A stretch of 64,000 bases of DNA from an uncultured Massilia sp. GTDB taxonomy: Bacteria; Pseudomonadota; Gammaproteobacteria; Burkholderiales; Burkholderiaceae_D. The stretch covers positions 434,001 to 498,000 of the forward strand of contig NZ_CAJYEB010000023.1 in NCBI RefSeq assembly GCF_913773735.1. The letters run 5' to 3'. Position numbers and translations under genes: made by a program. The notes under the pieces were generated by a model, which saw nothing but the letters and a program-made list of their open reading frames with translations, did not search any database and was not told the origin of the DNA. Below, in pieces: positions 37,342-48,578 of the stretch (position 1 is the first letter of the stretch; every line of letters starts with the position of its first letter).

Positions 37342-40048
37342 GGTGGTCCTCCAGCGTGTCTTCCAGTTCCGGCACGGCCGGCGGTTCGCCCCGTTTCAGG
37401 GCGATGACGATGCGCGCGCCGCCGCCCGGCGCCTGCTCGGCGCGGATGGTCCCGCCGTGCGCCTCGACGATCGCGCGGCAGATCGCCAGGCCCAGGCCCA
37501 CGCCCGGCGTGTTCGATTCCTTCTCGCCGCGCGTGAACTTCTCGAAGATGGCTTCCTCGCGCCCCGGGGGCAGGCCGGGGCCGTCGTCGGTCACGCGCAG
37601 CTCGATCCAGTCGCCGCGCAGGCGCGCGTCGACCTTCACCGTCGAGCCGCGCGGCGTGTACTTGGCGGCGTTTTCCAGCACGTTGCACAGCACGCGTTCC
37701 AGCAGCGGCGCGTCGAACTCGACCAGCGGCAGGTCGGCCGGCAGCCGGGTCTCGACGTGGTGCGCGGCCAGCACGTCGCGGCTGATGCGCAGCGCGCTGC
37801 CCACCACTTCCTCGATCGACTGCCAGTCCAGGTGCAGGTGGATGCCGCCGCTCTGGATGCGCGCCATGTCGAGCAGGTTGGCGACCAGGGTGCTCATGCG
37901 CAGCGCCTCGCTCTTGAGCGTTTCGGCCAGGCCCAGCTGCAGCGCCGACAGCGGCGGCGCGGACGCCGCCAGCGATTCCGACACGCCCACCAGCAGCGTG
38001 AGCGGGGTGCGCAGGTCGTGGCCCAGCGCGGCCAGCAGGGAGTTGCGCAGGCGCTCCGATTCCATGTCCACCAGCGCGCCCTGGGCGACCTCGATGTAGT
38101 GCACGCGCTCCAGCGCGATGGCCGTCACGGTGGCGAACGTGTCCAGCTGCTGGCGCTGTTCCGGCGCCAGGATGCGGTCCGGCTGTTCCGGCGCCAGGGC
38201 CAGCACGCCGCGCGTGCGCATCGGCGCCACCAGCGGCAGGTAGAACAGCGGGCTGGCCGGCAGCGTGTCGGTGCCCATGCCGGCCGGCTGCGCGTGGTCG
38301 AACGCCCACTGCGCGGTGCCCGGCTCGACCGGCAGCGCGGCGCCGTCCGGCACGAGCAGCTTGCCGTCGTCGTCCGGCAGCAGCAGCACGGCGCGGGCGC
38401 GGAAGGCGCGCGCCACGAATTCGCGCGCGGCGTCGAGGATCTGGTCGGACTGCAGCGCGCCCGACAGCGTCGACGAGAATTCGTACAGCGCGCGCCAGCG
38501 GTTCTCGCGCTGCTGCGCCACGCGCACCTGGAAGCGCAGCAGGGCGGTCAGCTGGCCGGTGCTCAAGCCCACCGCCAGCATCGTGCCGAACGTCACCAGG
38601 TACTGGAAGTCCGAGATGGCGAACGACAGCCGCGGCGGCACGAAGAAGAAGTCGAGCACGGCGACGCTCACGCAGGTGGCCAGCACCGACGGGCCGCGCC
38701 CGAGCAGGTAGCCGACCAGCACCACCACCAGCACGAACAGCATCGCGATGTTGGGCAGGTCGAGCCACGGCGACAGGCTCCACGCCAGCGCGCCCGCGGC
38801 CAGGCTGGCGCCGGCGCCGGCCAGGTAGCGGTTCGGATGCAGGCCGCGCACGGCCTCCACGGAGCGCTCGCGGCGCCTGCGCGCCAGCAGCGCCCCGGTC
38901 TCCTTCGGCGGCGTCGCCACCTCGACCAGGTCGATGTCGGGGGCGTGGCGCGACAGGCGGCGCGCCAGCGGCGCGCGCCAGGGCAGGGCGCGGCCGTGCG
39001 GGCGGCCCAGCACCAGCTTGGACAGGTTGTGGCTCTCGGCGTACTCGGCCAGCGCCTGCGCGACGTCGCTGCCGGGCAGCACGGCGGTGACGGCGCCCAG
39101 CTTCTCGGCCAGGCGCAGGTCGTCCAGCACGTGCTCGCGCTGCACTTCCGGCAGGCGCTGCAGGGCCGGGGTCTCGACGAACACGGCGTGCCAGCGCGTG
39201 CCCAGCTGGCCGGCCAGGCGCGCGCAGGCGCGCACCACCTGCTCGCCGCTGTCCGGGCCCACGCAGGCCAGCAGCACGGCGCCGGTCTTCCAGATCGCGT
39301 CGATCGACTTCTCGACGCGGTAGGCGCGCACGTCGCCCTCGATGCGGTCGGCGGTGCGGCGCAGCGCCAGTTCGCGCAGCGCGATCAGGTTCCCCTTGCG
39401 GAAGAAATTCCCGGCCGCGCGCTCGGCCTGGGCGCGCTGGTAGACGCGCCCGGTGCGCAGGCGCTCGAGCAGCTCGTCGGCCGGCACGTCGACCATCACC
39501 ACCTCGTCGGCGCGGTCGAACACGGTGTCGGGCACGGTCTCCGCGACGCGGATGCCGGTGATGCCGCCGACCACGTCGTTCAGGCTTTCCAGGTGCTGCA
39601 CGTTGACGGTCGTGTGCACGTCGATGCCGGCGTCGAGCAGTTCCTCGACGTCCTGCCAGCGCTTGCGGTGGCGCGAGCCGGGCACGTTCGAGTGCGCCAG
39701 CTCGTCCACCAGCACCAGGGCGGCGCCGGACGCCAGCGCCGCGTCGATGTCGAATTCCGGCAGCGTCCTGCCGCGGTACTCGACCTGCCGGGCCGGCAGC
39801 AGCGGCAGGCCCTCGAGCAGGCGCGCCGTCTCGCTCCGGCCGTGCGTCTCGACCACGCCGACCAGCACCGACCCGCCCTCCGCGTGCAGGGCGCGCGCGG
39901 CGCCCAGCATCGCGTAGGTCTTGCCGGCGCCGGCCGAGGCGCCGAAGTAGATGCGCAGCCTGCCGCGCGCCGCGCGCCGCTCTTCCTCGCGCACCTGGGC
40001 CAGCAGCGCGTCCGGGTCGGGCCTGCGTTCGTCGTTCGTCTTCGCCAT
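37334..40048 (-). CDS. kdpD: KdpD sensor histidine kinase
   Basis: A 904-aa potassium/turgor sensor. Residues 25-235 are the KdpD N-terminal domain with Walker A GASAGAGKT (36-44) and Walker B-like LVLVDELAHSNVPGSRHRKR (112-131). A universal-stress-like domain covers about 255-375. Four membrane helices lie at about 410-500, a GAF domain at 520-650, then HisKA with H677 in ALGHDLRTPL and an ATPase domain (about 780-895, DDGPGLPPG). Length and order match the family. Encoded between kdpC and kdpE. Confidence 0.95.
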   Translation of the reverse strand: MAKTNDERRPDPDALLAQVREEERRAARGRLRIYFGASAGAGKTYAMLGAARALHAEGGSVLVGVVETHGRSETARLLEGLPLLPARQVEYRGRTLPEFDIDAALASGAALVLVDELAHSNVPGSRHRKRWQDVEELLDAGIDVHTTVNVQHLESLNDVVGGITGIRVAETVPDTVFDRADEVVMVDVPADELLERLRTGRVYQRAQAERAAGNFFRKGNLIALRELALRRTADRIEGDVRAYRVEKSIDAIWKTGAVLLACVGPDSGEQVVRACARLAGQLGTRWHAVFVETPALQRLPEVQREHVLDDLRLAEKLGAVTAVLPGSDVAQALAEYAESHNLSKLVLGRPHGRALPWRAPLARRLSRHAPDIDLVEVATPPKETGALLARRRRERSVEAVRGLHPNRYLAGAGASLAAGALAWSLSPWLDLPNIAMLFVLVVVLVGYLLGRGPSVLATCVSVAVLDFFFVPPRLSFAISDFQYLVTFGTMLAVGLSTGQLTALLRFQVRVAQQRENRWRALYEFSSTLSGALQSDQILDAAREFVARAFRARAVLLLPDDDGKLLVPDGAALPVEPGTAQWAFDHAQPAGMGTDTLPASPLFYLPLVAPMRTRGVLALAPEQPDRILAPEQRQQLDTFATVTAIALERVHYIEVAQGALVDMESERLRNSLLAALGHDLRTPLTLLVGVSESLAASAPPLSALQLGLAETLKSEALRMSTLVANLLDMARIQSGGIHLHLDWQSIEEVVGSALRISRDVLAAHHVETRLPADLPLVEFDAPLLERVLCNVLENAAKYTPRGSTVKVDARLRGDWIELRVTDDGPGLPPGREEAIFEKFTRGEKESNTPGVGLGLAICRAIVEAHGGTIRAEQAPGGGARIVIALKRGEPPAVPELEDTLEDHHE

Positions 40049-40081
40049 CGTCGTCTGTTCGTACTGGTGCCTGTAAAGCGC

Positions 40082-40669
40082 TTATTTTGCCGGGGCGACC
40101 TGGTCCAGGTCCAGGTTCAGCGCCAGCACGTTCACGCGTTCCTCGCCGAGGAAGCCGGCGAGCGGGTGCTCGGTGTGCTTGTGCACCAGCTCCTCGACGC
40201 GCGCGCGGTCGATGCCGCGCGCCTTCGCCACGCGGCCGGCCTGGTACAGCGCGGCGGCCGGGCTGATGTGCGGGTCCAGGCCGCTGGCCGACGCCGTGAC
40301 CAGGTCGACCGGGACCGGCGACCCGTTGTCCGGATCGGCGGCGCGCAGGGCATCGATGCGCCCCTTCACGGCGTCCAGCAGGGCCGGGTTCAGCGGGCCC
40401 TGGTTGGAGCCCGACGAGCCGGCGGCGTTGTCCGGCATCGGGCCGGTCGCGGACGGGCGGCCCCACACGTACTGCGGCGACGTGAAGGCCTGGCCGATCA
40501 GGCGCGAGCCGCGCACCTTGCCGTCCTGGATCACGAGGCTGCCGGCGGCCTGGTCGCGGAAGGCGATGCGGGTCACGCCCGTCACCAGGGCCGGATAGGC
40601 CGCGCCGGTCAGCACGGTCAGCAGCACCAGGATCGTGGCGGCGGGGCGGAATTGCGACGTCATGCTCAT
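40082..40669 (-). CDS. kdpC: Potassium-transporting ATPase subunit C
   Basis: A 195-aa subunit with one N-terminal membrane helix ([22 protein letters not shown]) and a soluble domain containing [20 protein letters not shown] and the conserved [16 protein letters not shown] stretch. It stabilises KdpA/KdpB and promotes ATP binding. Sixteen bases after kdpB. Confidence 0.94.
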   Translation of the reverse strand: MSMTSQFRPAATILVLLTVLTGAAYPALVTGVTRIAFRDQAAGSLVIQDGKVRGSRLIGQAFTSPQYVWGRPSATGPMPDNAAGSSGSNQGPLNPALLDAVKGRIDALRAADPDNGSPVPVDLVTASASGLDPHISPAAALYQAGRVAKARGIDRARVEELVHKHTEHPLAGFLGEERVNVLALNLDLDQVAPAK

Positions 40670-40685
40670 GAGGTTCTCCTTCGGT

Positions 40686-42764
40686 TCAAGCCAGATGCAG
40701 GGCGGCCAGGATCATGTCGATCAGTTTAATGCCGATGAACGGCAGGACGATGCCGCCCAGTCCATAGACCAGCAGGTTGCGGCGCAGCAGCGCGGCGGCG
40801 CCGATCGCGCGGTACTTGACGCCTTTCAGCGCCAGCGGGATCAGCACGACGATGATCAGCGCGTTGAAGATCACGGCCGACAGGATCGCCGAGCTCGGGC
40901 TGGCCAGCTGCATCACGTCCAGGCTCTTCAGCTGCGGATAGGTGGCGACGAAGGCGGCCGGGATGATCGCGAAATACTTGGCGATGTCGTTGGCGATCGA
41001 GAACGTGGTCAGCGAGCCGCGCGTCATCAGCATCTGCTTGCCGATCTCGACGATCTCCAGCAGCTTGGTCGGGTTCGAGTCCAGGTCGACCATGTTGCCC
41101 GCTTCCTTCGCGGCCTGGGTGCCGGTGTTCATGGCCACCGCCACGTCGGCCTGGGCCAGCGCCGGGGCGTCGTTGGTGCCGTCGCCGGTCATCGCGACCA
41201 GGCGGCCTTCCGACTGGTACTTGCGGATCAGCGCCAGCTTGTCTTCCGGCGTCGCCTCGGCCAGGAAGTCGTCGACGCCGGCCTCGGCGGCGATGGCGGC
41301 GGCCGTCAGGCGGTTGTCGCCGGTGATCATCACGGTCTTGATGCCCATGCGGCGCAGTTCGGCGAAGCGCTCCTTGATGCCGCCCTTGACGATGTCCTTC
41401 AGTTCGACCACGCCCATCACGCGGCCGCCGTCGACCACGACCAGCGGCGTGCTGCCGCGGCGCGACACGTCGTCCACCGCCGCCGACACGGCCTGCGGGT
41501 AGGCGTTGCCCAGGCCCAGCACGTACTTGCGCATCGTGTCGGCCGCGCCCTTGCGTACCGGGCGGTCCTCGAGGTCGACGCCGCTCATGCGGGTCTGCGC
41601 GGTGAACGGGACGAATTCCGCCTTCAGCTCCGCCATCTCGCGGGCGCGGACGTTGAACTTCTGCTTGGCCAGCACGACGATGCTGCGGCCTTCCGGCGTC
41701 TCGTCGGCGAGCGAAGCCAGTTGCGCGGCCTCGGCCAGTTCGCGCTCGGTCACGCCCGGGGCCGGGATGAACGTCGCCGCCTGGCGGTTGCCCAGGGTGA
41801 TGGTGCCGGTCTTGTCGAGCAGCAGGACGTCGACGTCGCCGGCCGCTTCCACGGCGCGGCCCGAGGTCGCGATCACGTTCGACTGCATCATGCGGCTCAT
41901 GCCGGCCACGCCGATGGCCGACAGCAGGCCGCCGATGGTGGTCGGGATCAGGCAGACCAGCAGCGCCACCAGCACGGTGATCGTGACCGGCGCGCTGGCC
42001 AGGCCGGCGGCCGTGGCGGTGGCGACGGAGTACAGCGAGAACGGCAGCAGCGTGGCGGTGACGACCAGGAACACGATGGTCAGGGCCACCAGCAGGATCG
42101 TCAGCGCGATCTCGTTCGGGGTCTTCTGGCGGCGCGCGCCCTCGACCATGGCGATCATGCGGTCGATGAACGCTTCGCCCGGGTTCACGGCGATGCGCAC
42201 CACCAGCCAGTCGGACAGCACGCGGGTGCCGCCGGTGACGGCGGAAAAGTCGCCGCCCGATTCGCGGATCACCGGCGCGGATTCGCCGGTGATCGCCGAT
42301 TCGTCGACCGAGGCCACGCCCTGCACGACTTCGGCGTCGGCCGGGATGATGTCGCCGGCCTCGACCAGCACGAACATGCCCTTGCGCAGGTCGGTGGCGG
42401 GGCAGGGCAGCCACTGGGTGCCGTACTGCGGCGTGGACAGCTTCTTGGCCATCACGGTCTGCTTGAGGGCGCGCAGCGAGGCCGCCTGGGCCTTGCTGCG
42501 GCCCTCGGCCAGGCTTTCCGCGAAGTTCGCGAACAGCACCGTGAACCACAGCCACAGGGTGATGGCGAAAATGAAGCCGGCGGGGGCTTCGCCATGGCCG
42601 CGCAGCGCGTCGAGCCACAGCAGCGTCGTGATGATCGAGCCGATGTAGACGACGAACATCACCGGGCTGCGCCATTGCTGGCGCGGGTCGAGCTTGCGGA
42701 AGGCGTCGATCGTGGCCGGACCGACCAGCTTCGGATCGAACAGGGTTACGTTGGGGTGTGCCAT
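40686..42764 (-). CDS. kdpB: Potassium-transporting ATPase subunit B (P-type ATPase)
   Basis: A 692-aa catalytic subunit. The phosphorylated D317 lies in [17 protein letters not shown] at 159-162 is the actuator loop, and [20 protein letters not shown] is the hinge. Membrane helices are at about 35-85, 215-275 and the C-terminal part. It hydrolyses ATP to drive K+ import by KdpA. One base separates it from kdpA. Confidence 0.96.
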   Translation of the reverse strand: MAHPNVTLFDPKLVGPATIDAFRKLDPRQQWRSPVMFVVYIGSIITTLLWLDALRGHGEAPAGFIFAITLWLWFTVLFANFAESLAEGRSKAQAASLRALKQTVMAKKLSTPQYGTQWLPCPATDLRKGMFVLVEAGDIIPADAEVVQGVASVDESAITGESAPVIRESGGDFSAVTGGTRVLSDWLVVRIAVNPGEAFIDRMIAMVEGARRQKTPNEIALTILLVALTIVFLVVTATLLPFSLYSVATATAAGLASAPVTITVLVALLVCLIPTTIGGLLSAIGVAGMSRMMQSNVIATSGRAVEAAGDVDVLLLDKTGTITLGNRQAATFIPAPGVTERELAEAAQLASLADETPEGRSIVVLAKQKFNVRAREMAELKAEFVPFTAQTRMSGVDLEDRPVRKGAADTMRKYVLGLGNAYPQAVSAAVDDVSRRGSTPLVVVDGGRVMGVVELKDIVKGGIKERFAELRRMGIKTVMITGDNRLTAAAIAAEAGVDDFLAEATPEDKLALIRKYQSEGRLVAMTGDGTNDAPALAQADVAVAMNTGTQAAKEAGNMVDLDSNPTKLLEIVEIGKQMLMTRGSLTTFSIANDIAKYFAIIPAAFVATYPQLKSLDVMQLASPSSAILSAVIFNALIIVVLIPLALKGVKYRAIGAAALLRRNLLVYGLGGIVLPFIGIKLIDMILAALHLA

Positions 42765-42765
42765 A

Positions 42766-44580
42766 TCATTTCACCGAGAAGAGTTGCAGGTGTTCCGCGA
42801 CCGGGCCGAGCGCCAGCGCCGGCACGTAGTTCAGCACGCCGACCAGCAGCACGGCGCCGATCAGGAGGGTCACGAACAGCGGGCCGTGCGTCGGCATCGT
42901 GCCGGACGTCGTGGCCAGGCGCGGCTTGGCGGCCAGCGAACCGGCCAGCGCCAGCACCGGCACGATCATCGCGAAGCGGCCCAGCCAGATCGCCACCCCC
43001 AGCAGGCCGTTCCAGAACGGCGTGTTGGCCGAGAGACCCGCGAACGCGCTGCCGTTGTTGTTGGCGGCCGAGGTCACGGCGTACAGCATTTCCGAGAAGC
43101 CGTGCGCGCCCGGGTTGGCGATGCCGGCCGGGCCGGCGTCGGCGCTCACCGCCAGCGCGGTGCCGGCCAGCACGACGATCGGCGTGACGAGGATGGCGAT
43201 CGACACCATCTTCATGTCGTAGCTCTGGATCTTCTTGCCCAGGTATTCCGGGGTGCGGCCGATCATCAGGCCGGCGATGAACACGCCCAGGATCGCGAAC
43301 ACCAGCATGCCGTACAGGCCCGAGCCGACGCCGCCGAACACGACCTCGCCGAACATCATCAGGGCCATCGGCACCAGCCCGCCCAGCGGCATCAAGGAGT
43401 CGTGCATGGTGTTGACGGCGCCGCACGACGCGGCCGTGGTCACGGCGGCGAACAGGCTCGACGCGGCGATGCCGAAGCGGGTTTCCTTGCCTTCCATGTT
43501 GCCGCCGGCCTGCAGGTGGCTCGCGGCCTGGTCCACGCCCAGCGCCTGCAGGCCCGGATGCGCCTGGGTCTCGGCCCACATCGCGACCAGCGTCATGGCG
43601 ACGAACAGGATCGCCATCGCCGAGAACACGGCCCAGCCCTGGCGCTTGTCGCCGACCATGCGGCCGAACGCGAAGCACAGCGCGGCCGGGATCAGGAAGA
43701 TCGCGACCATCTGCGCGAAGTTGGTCAGCGCCGTCGGGTTCTCGTACGGGTGCGCCGAGTTGGCGTTGAAGAAGCCGCCGCCGTTGGTGCCGATCATCTT
43801 GATCGCTTCCTGCGAGGCGACCGGGCCCATGGCGATGGTCTGGGTGGTGGCGGTCAGGGACTCGGTGACCGGGTTGCCGGCCGCGTCCTTCAGCGGCTGG
43901 CCGTCGGCGCCGAGCTTCGGCTGGGTGTACGCGACCGGGTCGACCAGCGTGGCCTCCTGGTACGGCGCGAAGTTCTGGATCACGCCCTGGCCGGCCAGGA
44001 ACAGGGCCAGCACCACGGACAGCGGCAGCAGCACGTAGACGGTCGAGCGCACCAGGTCGGCCCAGAAGTTGCCGACCGAGGTCGACGAGCGCGCGGCCAG
44101 GCCGCGGATCAGCGCGAACACGACGGCGATGCCGGTGGCGGCCGACAGGAAGTTCTGGCTGGCGAGCGCGACCATCTGGCTGAAGTAGCTCATGGTCTGC
44201 TCGCCGCTGTAGCCCTGCCAGTTGGTGTTGCCGACGAAGCTCAGCGCGGTGTTGAAGGCCGAGTCGGGCGACACGGCGCCCAGTTGTTGCGGGTTGAACG
44301 GCAGGAAGGCCTGCAGGCGCTGGACGGCGTAGACGAGCAGGGCGCCCATGCCGCTGAACAGCAGCAGGCCCAGCGCATACGTCTTCCAGCCCATGCCCTG
44401 GTCCGGCTTGATGCCGGCGACGCGGTAGCACAGGCGTTCGAGCGGCGCCAGCCAGTTCAGCCCGGGCACGGGCTTGCCTTCGGCGACGGCGGCCAGCACG
44501 CGGCCGAGCGGCCATGCCAGCAAGGTCACGACGGCCAGGAAGACCGCCAGCAGCAGGAGTGCATCGGTAGGCATGGTCAC
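42766..44580 (-). CDS. kdpA: Potassium-transporting ATPase subunit A
   Basis: A 604-aa channel-like subunit with about ten membrane helices and four P-loop-like selectivity segments, visible as [27 protein letters not shown] and [10 protein letters not shown]. The start is GTG 44580, which overlaps the kdpF stop and has GGAG seven bases upstream; ATG 44574 is the alternative. Translation is coupled to kdpF. Confidence 0.95.
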   Translation of the reverse strand: MTMPTDALLLLAVFLAVVTLLAWPLGRVLAAVAEGKPVPGLNWLAPLERLCYRVAGIKPDQGMGWKTYALGLLLFSGMGALLVYAVQRLQAFLPFNPQQLGAVSPDSAFNTALSFVGNTNWQGYSGEQTMSYFSQMVALASQNFLSAATGIAVVFALIRGLAARSSTSVGNFWADLVRSTVYVLLPLSVVLALFLAGQGVIQNFAPYQEATLVDPVAYTQPKLGADGQPLKDAAGNPVTESLTATTQTIAMGPVASQEAIKMIGTNGGGFFNANSAHPYENPTALTNFAQMVAIFLIPAALCFAFGRMVGDKRQGWAVFSAMAILFVAMTLVAMWAETQAHPGLQALGVDQAASHLQAGGNMEGKETRFGIAASSLFAAVTTAASCGAVNTMHDSLMPLGGLVPMALMMFGEVVFGGVGSGLYGMLVFAILGVFIAGLMIGRTPEYLGKKIQSYDMKMVSIAILVTPIVVLAGTALAVSADAGPAGIANPGAHGFSEMLYAVTSAANNNGSAFAGLSANTPFWNGLLGVAIWLGRFAMIVPVLALAGSLAAKPRLATTSGTMPTHGPLFVTLLIGAVLLVGVLNYVPALALGPVAEHLQLFSVK

Positions 44581-44666
44581 AGGTTCTCCGCGTTCAGCAA
44601 GGCGACGACGAGGTAGACCAGCACGGCCGCGGCCGCGAGGCCCACGCCCCAGTAGATTGCATTCAC
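44577..44666 (-). CDS. kdpF: KdpF small membrane subunit
   Basis: A 29-aa peptide [20 protein letters not shown] followed by VALLNAENL, starting at GTG 44666 with GGGGGG upstream. It is a single membrane helix ending in the NAE-x-L motif typical of KdpF, which stabilises the Kdp complex. Its stop overlaps the kdpA start and its start overlaps the stop of the preceding 30-aa frame. Confidence 0.85.
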   Translation of the reverse strand: MNAIYWGVGLAAAAVLVYLVVALLNAENL

Positions 44667-44755
44667 GATTTGCCCCCCAGCTTGTCGCAGGCGTGGGCCA
44701 GGCCGCAGGTCAGTACGGTGAGAAACACCGTGGCGGCGATGTACAGGATGTCCAT
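44663..44755 (-). CDS. 30-residue membrane peptide leading the kdp operon
   Basis: ATG 44755 follows GAAGGGGAAAG. The product is [20 protein letters not shown] followed by [10 protein letters not shown], one hydrophobic helix with a Cys within it and a polar C-terminus with a second Cys. It overlaps kdpF by four bases (GTGA), which argues that it is translated. I believe similar peptides sit at the head of kdp operons in other proteobacteria, but they are usually left unannotated. It may be an extra subunit or a leader affecting kdpF expression. Confidence 0.65.
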   Translation of the reverse strand: MDILYIAATVFLTVLTCGLAHACDKLGGKS

Positions 44756-44994
44756 CTTTCCCCTTCAGGATGGTTGTTGACGACCATGCCAGCTTAGGGA
44801 CGGGGCGCGAAACGCGGCGTAAAGAGTTGCTGCCCAGGTATATATGCCGTGTAAACGGCGTGATGCGGCGACCCGTGACTTTCAGTTGTTTGGTGGCAAC
44901 GATGTTTTGTGGAAATTAAAAGTGTTTCATGGAAATTCAAGCGACAAGGGCCGTGCGATATGGACGAAGCGGCGCGCCCTCGCTAATCTGCACG

Positions 44995-46587
44995 ATGACC
45001 ACACCACGATCCGCCATGCCCGACACCGACATCCAGCCCCGGCTTTCCGCCCTGAAGCAGCAGCGCCGCCCGGTGGTGGCGCTGGCGATCGGCTTGCTCG
45101 CCTGTTTCTGCCTGCTGGTGGTCGGCGTGCAGGTGTGGAGCGTGCTGCACGCGCGCGACGTGGCGCTGCGCGACAGCGTGTCCGACACCGGCAACATGGC
45201 GCGCGCGCTGGCGTCGCATGCCCAGGCCTCGATCAAGCTGGGCGACGCCGCCCTGTCCGAACTGGTCGAGCGCATCGGGCGCGACGGGCTGTCCGGGCCG
45301 GCGGCGGCGCGCCTGCGCGCGCGCATGATGACGCTGACGCACGACGTCGACGAACTGCACGGCCTGTTCGTCTACGCGGCGGACGGCGCCTGGCTGGTGT
45401 CCTCGCTGCCCACGCCGGTGCAGGGCAATAATTTCGACCGCGAATATTTCCAGTACCACCTGACGCACCCGGGCAAAGGCATGCACATCGGCAAGCCGGT
45501 ACGCAGCCGCTCGACCGGCGTCTGGATCCTGCCGCTGTCGCGCCGCCTCGACCATCCGGACGGCAGCTTCGCCGGCGTGGCGCTGGCCACGCTCAACCTG
45601 GGCTGGTTCGGCAGGTTCTACGACAGCTTCGACGTCGGCAGGAGCGGCACCATCCTGATGATGCTGGACGACGGCACGCTGCTCTACCGCCGGCCGTTCC
45701 GCGACGAACAGATCGGCAGCGACGTGCGCAGCGGCCCGATCTGGCAGTTGTACAAGCACAGCGGACCGGTGGGCACGGCGATCCTGACGCCGAAGCTCGA
45801 CAACATCGAACGCCTGTACAGCTACCGCCACCTGGACGGCTATCCGGTGCTGGTGGCCAGCGCCCAGTCCACCGACGAGGTGCTTGCCGAGTGGCGCGCG
45901 CTGGCCGTCAAGATGAGCTTGCTGCTCGGCGCATCGGTGGTGCTGCTGGCCTGGGGCGGCGTGGTGATGGTGCGCCAGATCCGTATCCGCGAGCAGCTCG
46001 AGGCCGAACTGCGCCGTTCCGGCAATGCCCTCAAGCGCCACAACCGCTCGCTCAAGGCGCTGGCCGACAGCGACGGCCTGACCGGCATGCCGAACCGCCG
46101 CCTGTTCGAGGAAACGCTGGAGCGCGAGTACGACCGCGCGCGCCGCAACGACACGCCGTTCGCCGTGATCATGGCCGACGTCGACCACTTCAAGAAGTAC
46201 AACGACCGCTACGGCCACGTGGCCGGCGACGACTGCCTGCGCCGCGTCGCCGGCGCCGTGGCCGAGGGCGCGCGCCGTCCCACCGACCTGGCGGCGCGCT
46301 ACGGCGGCGAGGAATTCGCGGTGGTGCTGCCGGATACCGACCTCGGCGGCGCGCTGGCCGTCGCCGAGAAGATCCGCGCCGCGGTCGGGGCGCTGCAACT
46401 GGCGCATGCGGACAACCCGCCGGGCTACGTCACCCTCAGCCTGGGCGTGTACAGCGCCCGTCCCGCCCTCGACAAGGGCGACGACGCGATGGCCTGGGTC
46501 GAGGCCGCCGACGCGCTGCTGTACGACGCCAAGGCGAACGGCCGCAACCGCGTGGCCGCGCGCGACGGCCAGGCCGTCAGCGCCTGA
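44995..46587 (+). CDS. Membrane diguanylate cyclase with periplasmic Cache-type sensor
   Basis: A 530-aa protein (ATG 44995; ATG 45016 also possible). Membrane helices at about 30-52 and 302-325 enclose a periplasmic domain of about 245 residues with a dCache look (LFVYAADGAWLVSSLPTP, NNFDREYFQYHL, GVALATLNLGWFGRFYDSFD). The GGDEF domain (about 355-520) has an intact GGEEF signature and an RPTD inhibitory site five residues before it. It should make c-di-GMP in response to a small periplasmic ligand. It reads divergently from the kdp operon. Confidence 0.9.
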   Translation: MTTPRSAMPDTDIQPRLSALKQQRRPVVALAIGLLACFCLLVVGVQVWSVLHARDVALRDSVSDTGNMARALASHAQASIKLGDAALSELVERIGRDGLSGPAAARLRARMMTLTHDVDELHGLFVYAADGAWLVSSLPTPVQGNNFDREYFQYHLTHPGKGMHIGKPVRSRSTGVWILPLSRRLDHPDGSFAGVALATLNLGWFGRFYDSFDVGRSGTILMMLDDGTLLYRRPFRDEQIGSDVRSGPIWQLYKHSGPVGTAILTPKLDNIERLYSYRHLDGYPVLVASAQSTDEVLAEWRALAVKMSLLLGASVVLLAWGGVVMVRQIRIREQLEAELRRSGNALKRHNRSLKALADSDGLTGMPNRRLFEETLEREYDRARRNDTPFAVIMADVDHFKKYNDRYGHVAGDDCLRRVAGAVAEGARRPTDLAARYGGEEFAVVLPDTDLGGALAVAEKIRAAVGALQLAHADNPPGYVTLSLGVYSARPALDKGDDAMAWVEAADALLYDAKANGRNRVAARDGQAVSA

Positions 46588-46596
46588 GCGGTCCCG

Positions 46597-47004
46597 TCAC
46601 GGGTGCAGCGACAGGCGCTTGACGGCCTTGTCGACGGCCTTCCTGGGGCCGCGCAGCGCCAGGCCGACCAGGTCCAGGTTGGCGGGATCCTCGTGCAGGA
46701 AGGCCTGGCGGTTGGCCTCGTCGTGGCCGGTCGCGAACATCGCATGGACGAAGGGCACCAGCGCGACCTGCCGCTCCAGTCCGGTGCGGTGCGCCGCCTG
46801 GAGTCCCGCGAGGTCCGCTTCGAACACCAGCATCGGCTGGCCGGCCATGCGGCCGTAGCGGTGGCCGTTCGCATCGACATAGGGCTGGCCGAGGATGGCG
46901 GGCGCTTCGGCGGCGATGCCGGTGGCCAGGAAGGCCACCACGTTCATGCGCTGCCAGCCGGCCAGGTCGTTGCGGACGATGAGAGCGACTTTGGTATCGA
47001 ACAT
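46597..47004 (-). CDS. DUF2000 family protein
   Basis: A 135-aa protein beginning KVALIVRNDLAGWQRMNVVA, then FLATGI, the mark of DUF2000. The fold is related to peptidyl-tRNA hydrolase 2, but the function is not known. It follows the AraC-type regulator gene on the same strand by 49 bases and may be its target. Confidence 0.82.
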   Translation of the reverse strand: MFDTKVALIVRNDLAGWQRMNVVAFLATGIAAEAPAILGQPYVDANGHRYGRMAGQPMLVFEADLAGLQAAHRTGLERQVALVPFVHAMFATGHDEANRQAFLHEDPANLDLVGLALRGPRKAVDKAVKRLSLHP

Positions 47005-47053
47005 TGAACACTCCTTGGATGCAAAGCCGGAATGATCCCGGCTGCGGGTGCGT

Positions 47054-47947
47054 TCAGTCTGTAAGATTCGTGCACTGGCGCCGGTAGGCGGCCGGGGTCA
47101 GGCGGTAGGCGCGGCGGAACCACAGGCCCAGGTGGCTCTGGTCGGCGAATCCCACCGCCGCGGCGGCATCGGCCGGGCTGTCCCCGCGCGCCAGCAGGGC
47201 GCGCGCGGTGCGCAGGCGCAGCCTGACGAGGTAGGCGTGCGGCGACTGGCCGAACTGGCGCTGGAACTGCCGGGCCAGGCGGAAGCGGTCGATGCCGGCG
47301 TGGCGCGCCACCTCGTCCAGGCCGACGTCGTCGCCCATGCGCGCGTGCAGGAAGTCCCTGGCGCGCGCCATCTCCGCCGGCGCGCCGTTTCCGGCCACGC
47401 GCGCGTCCGCGCGCACCTGTCCTGCCAGGCGCCGCACCAGCACGTCGAGCGCCTGGTCGCGCGCCAGCCGGCCTTCGCCGCGGTGGAGGGCGAGGAAGGC
47501 CCGTTCGATGGCGGCGCCGAGCGGCCTGTCGTCCGCCAGCGTGCTGCGGAAGGCGGCGCCGAGCGCGGACAGGCCGCCCGCGCCGAGTCGCGCCGCCATG
47601 TCGGCCGCCCATGCCTGCGGCAGGTAGAGCATGGCGTAGGTGAAGCCGCCGGCCTCGGGCGCGTGGCCGTCGTGGACGGCGCCCGGTTCGATCAGGATGA
47701 CGCGTCCGGGCGTGCTGGTGTGCAGCGATCGGTGGCAACGGAAGCGTTGCACGCCCTGCTGGGTGACCCCGACGAGGATCTCGTCGTGGTCGTGCGGATC
47801 GTAGGCGTGTCCCTCGAAGTGCGCGTGCACGCTTTCGATGCCGGTGTCGCGGTCGCGCCGGATGCCGACCCAGTCCGCGCCGCCCTGCGCGCGCCGGTTG
47901 GCGCCGGCGGCACCCGGGCGCGCGCTGTCGGTGCGGGCGTCAGGCAT
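47054..47947 (-). CDS. AraC-family regulator with cupin-type sensor
   Basis: A 297-aa protein; ATG 47947 is preceded by GGAGG seven bases upstream. Residues 40-130 form a cupin-like arm ([20 protein letters not shown] with several His, then [16 protein letters not shown]). Residues 195-290 carry two helix-turn-helix units ([20 protein letters not shown], then [20 protein letters not shown]). It is likely to control the adjacent DUF2000 gene; the inducer is unknown. Confidence 0.88.
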   Translation of the reverse strand: MPDARTDSARPGAAGANRRAQGGADWVGIRRDRDTGIESVHAHFEGHAYDPHDHDEILVGVTQQGVQRFRCHRSLHTSTPGRVILIEPGAVHDGHAPEAGGFTYAMLYLPQAWAADMAARLGAGGLSALGAAFRSTLADDRPLGAAIERAFLALHRGEGRLARDQALDVLVRRLAGQVRADARVAGNGAPAEMARARDFLHARMGDDVGLDEVARHAGIDRFRLARQFQRQFGQSPHAYLVRLRLRTARALLARGDSPADAAAAVGFADQSHLGLWFRRAYRLTPAAYRRQCTNLTD

Positions 47948-48064
47948 GCCGTGTCCTCCGATGGAATGATGATGGTCCGCCGATTCTATCCGGTCCGCGC
48001 GGTGCTTACATGCCGTTACAAATATAGCTTGCAATTGAATAGCGCGCGATTTAATATGCGGTCC

Positions 48065-48538
48065 ATGGACACCAAGCACACATCGACCCCGCAGCAGGAC
48101 AGCCAGCCCCGGACCCCGGTCCTGGACGACCTGCTGTGTTTCAGCCTGTATGCCACGGGCCTGGCGATGAACAAGGTGTATCGCAAGCTCCTGCGCAAGC
48201 TGGACCTGACCTATCCGCAGTACCTCGTGCTGATGGTGCTGTGGGAACGCGACGAACTGACCGTGTCCGAGATCGGCGCGCGGCTGTTCCTGGATTCGGC
48301 CACGCTGACGCCGCTGCTCAAGCGCCTGGAAGCCGCCGGCCTCGTGAGCCGGACCCGCTCCGCCGCGGACGAGCGCCAGGTGCTGGTCGCATTGACCGAC
48401 GCCGGCCGCGCCATGCAGGCGCAGGCGGGCGCGATCTTCGAACAGGTGTCGTGCGCCACGGCCTGCGCACCGGAAGAGCTGGGCGCCATCAAGCGGCAAC
48501 TGGACGTCCTGCGGGCCAGGCTGGCGGACAGCGCGTGA
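48065..48538 (+). CDS. OhrR-like MarR family regulator
   Basis: A 157-aa winged-helix repressor. ATG 48065 is chosen (ATG 48056 is also in frame). [20 protein letters not shown] carries the single reactive Cys at the position used by OhrR to sense organic peroxides; [14 protein letters not shown], then [16 protein letters not shown], and [10 protein letters not shown] match the family closely. It should repress until its Cys is oxidised. Upstream and downstream spacers contain related AT-rich palindromes, so it probably controls itself and the next gene. No ohr peroxidase gene is adjacent. Confidence 0.88.
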   Translation: MDTKHTSTPQQDSQPRTPVLDDLLCFSLYATGLAMNKVYRKLLRKLDLTYPQYLVLMVLWERDELTVSEIGARLFLDSATLTPLLKRLEAAGLVSRTRSAADERQVLVALTDAGRAMQAQAGAIFEQVSCATACAPEELGAIKRQLDVLRARLADSA

Positions 48539-48578
48539 GGCGGCATCGGCGCCGGCAAGCCGCAGGATATAAGTAGTG

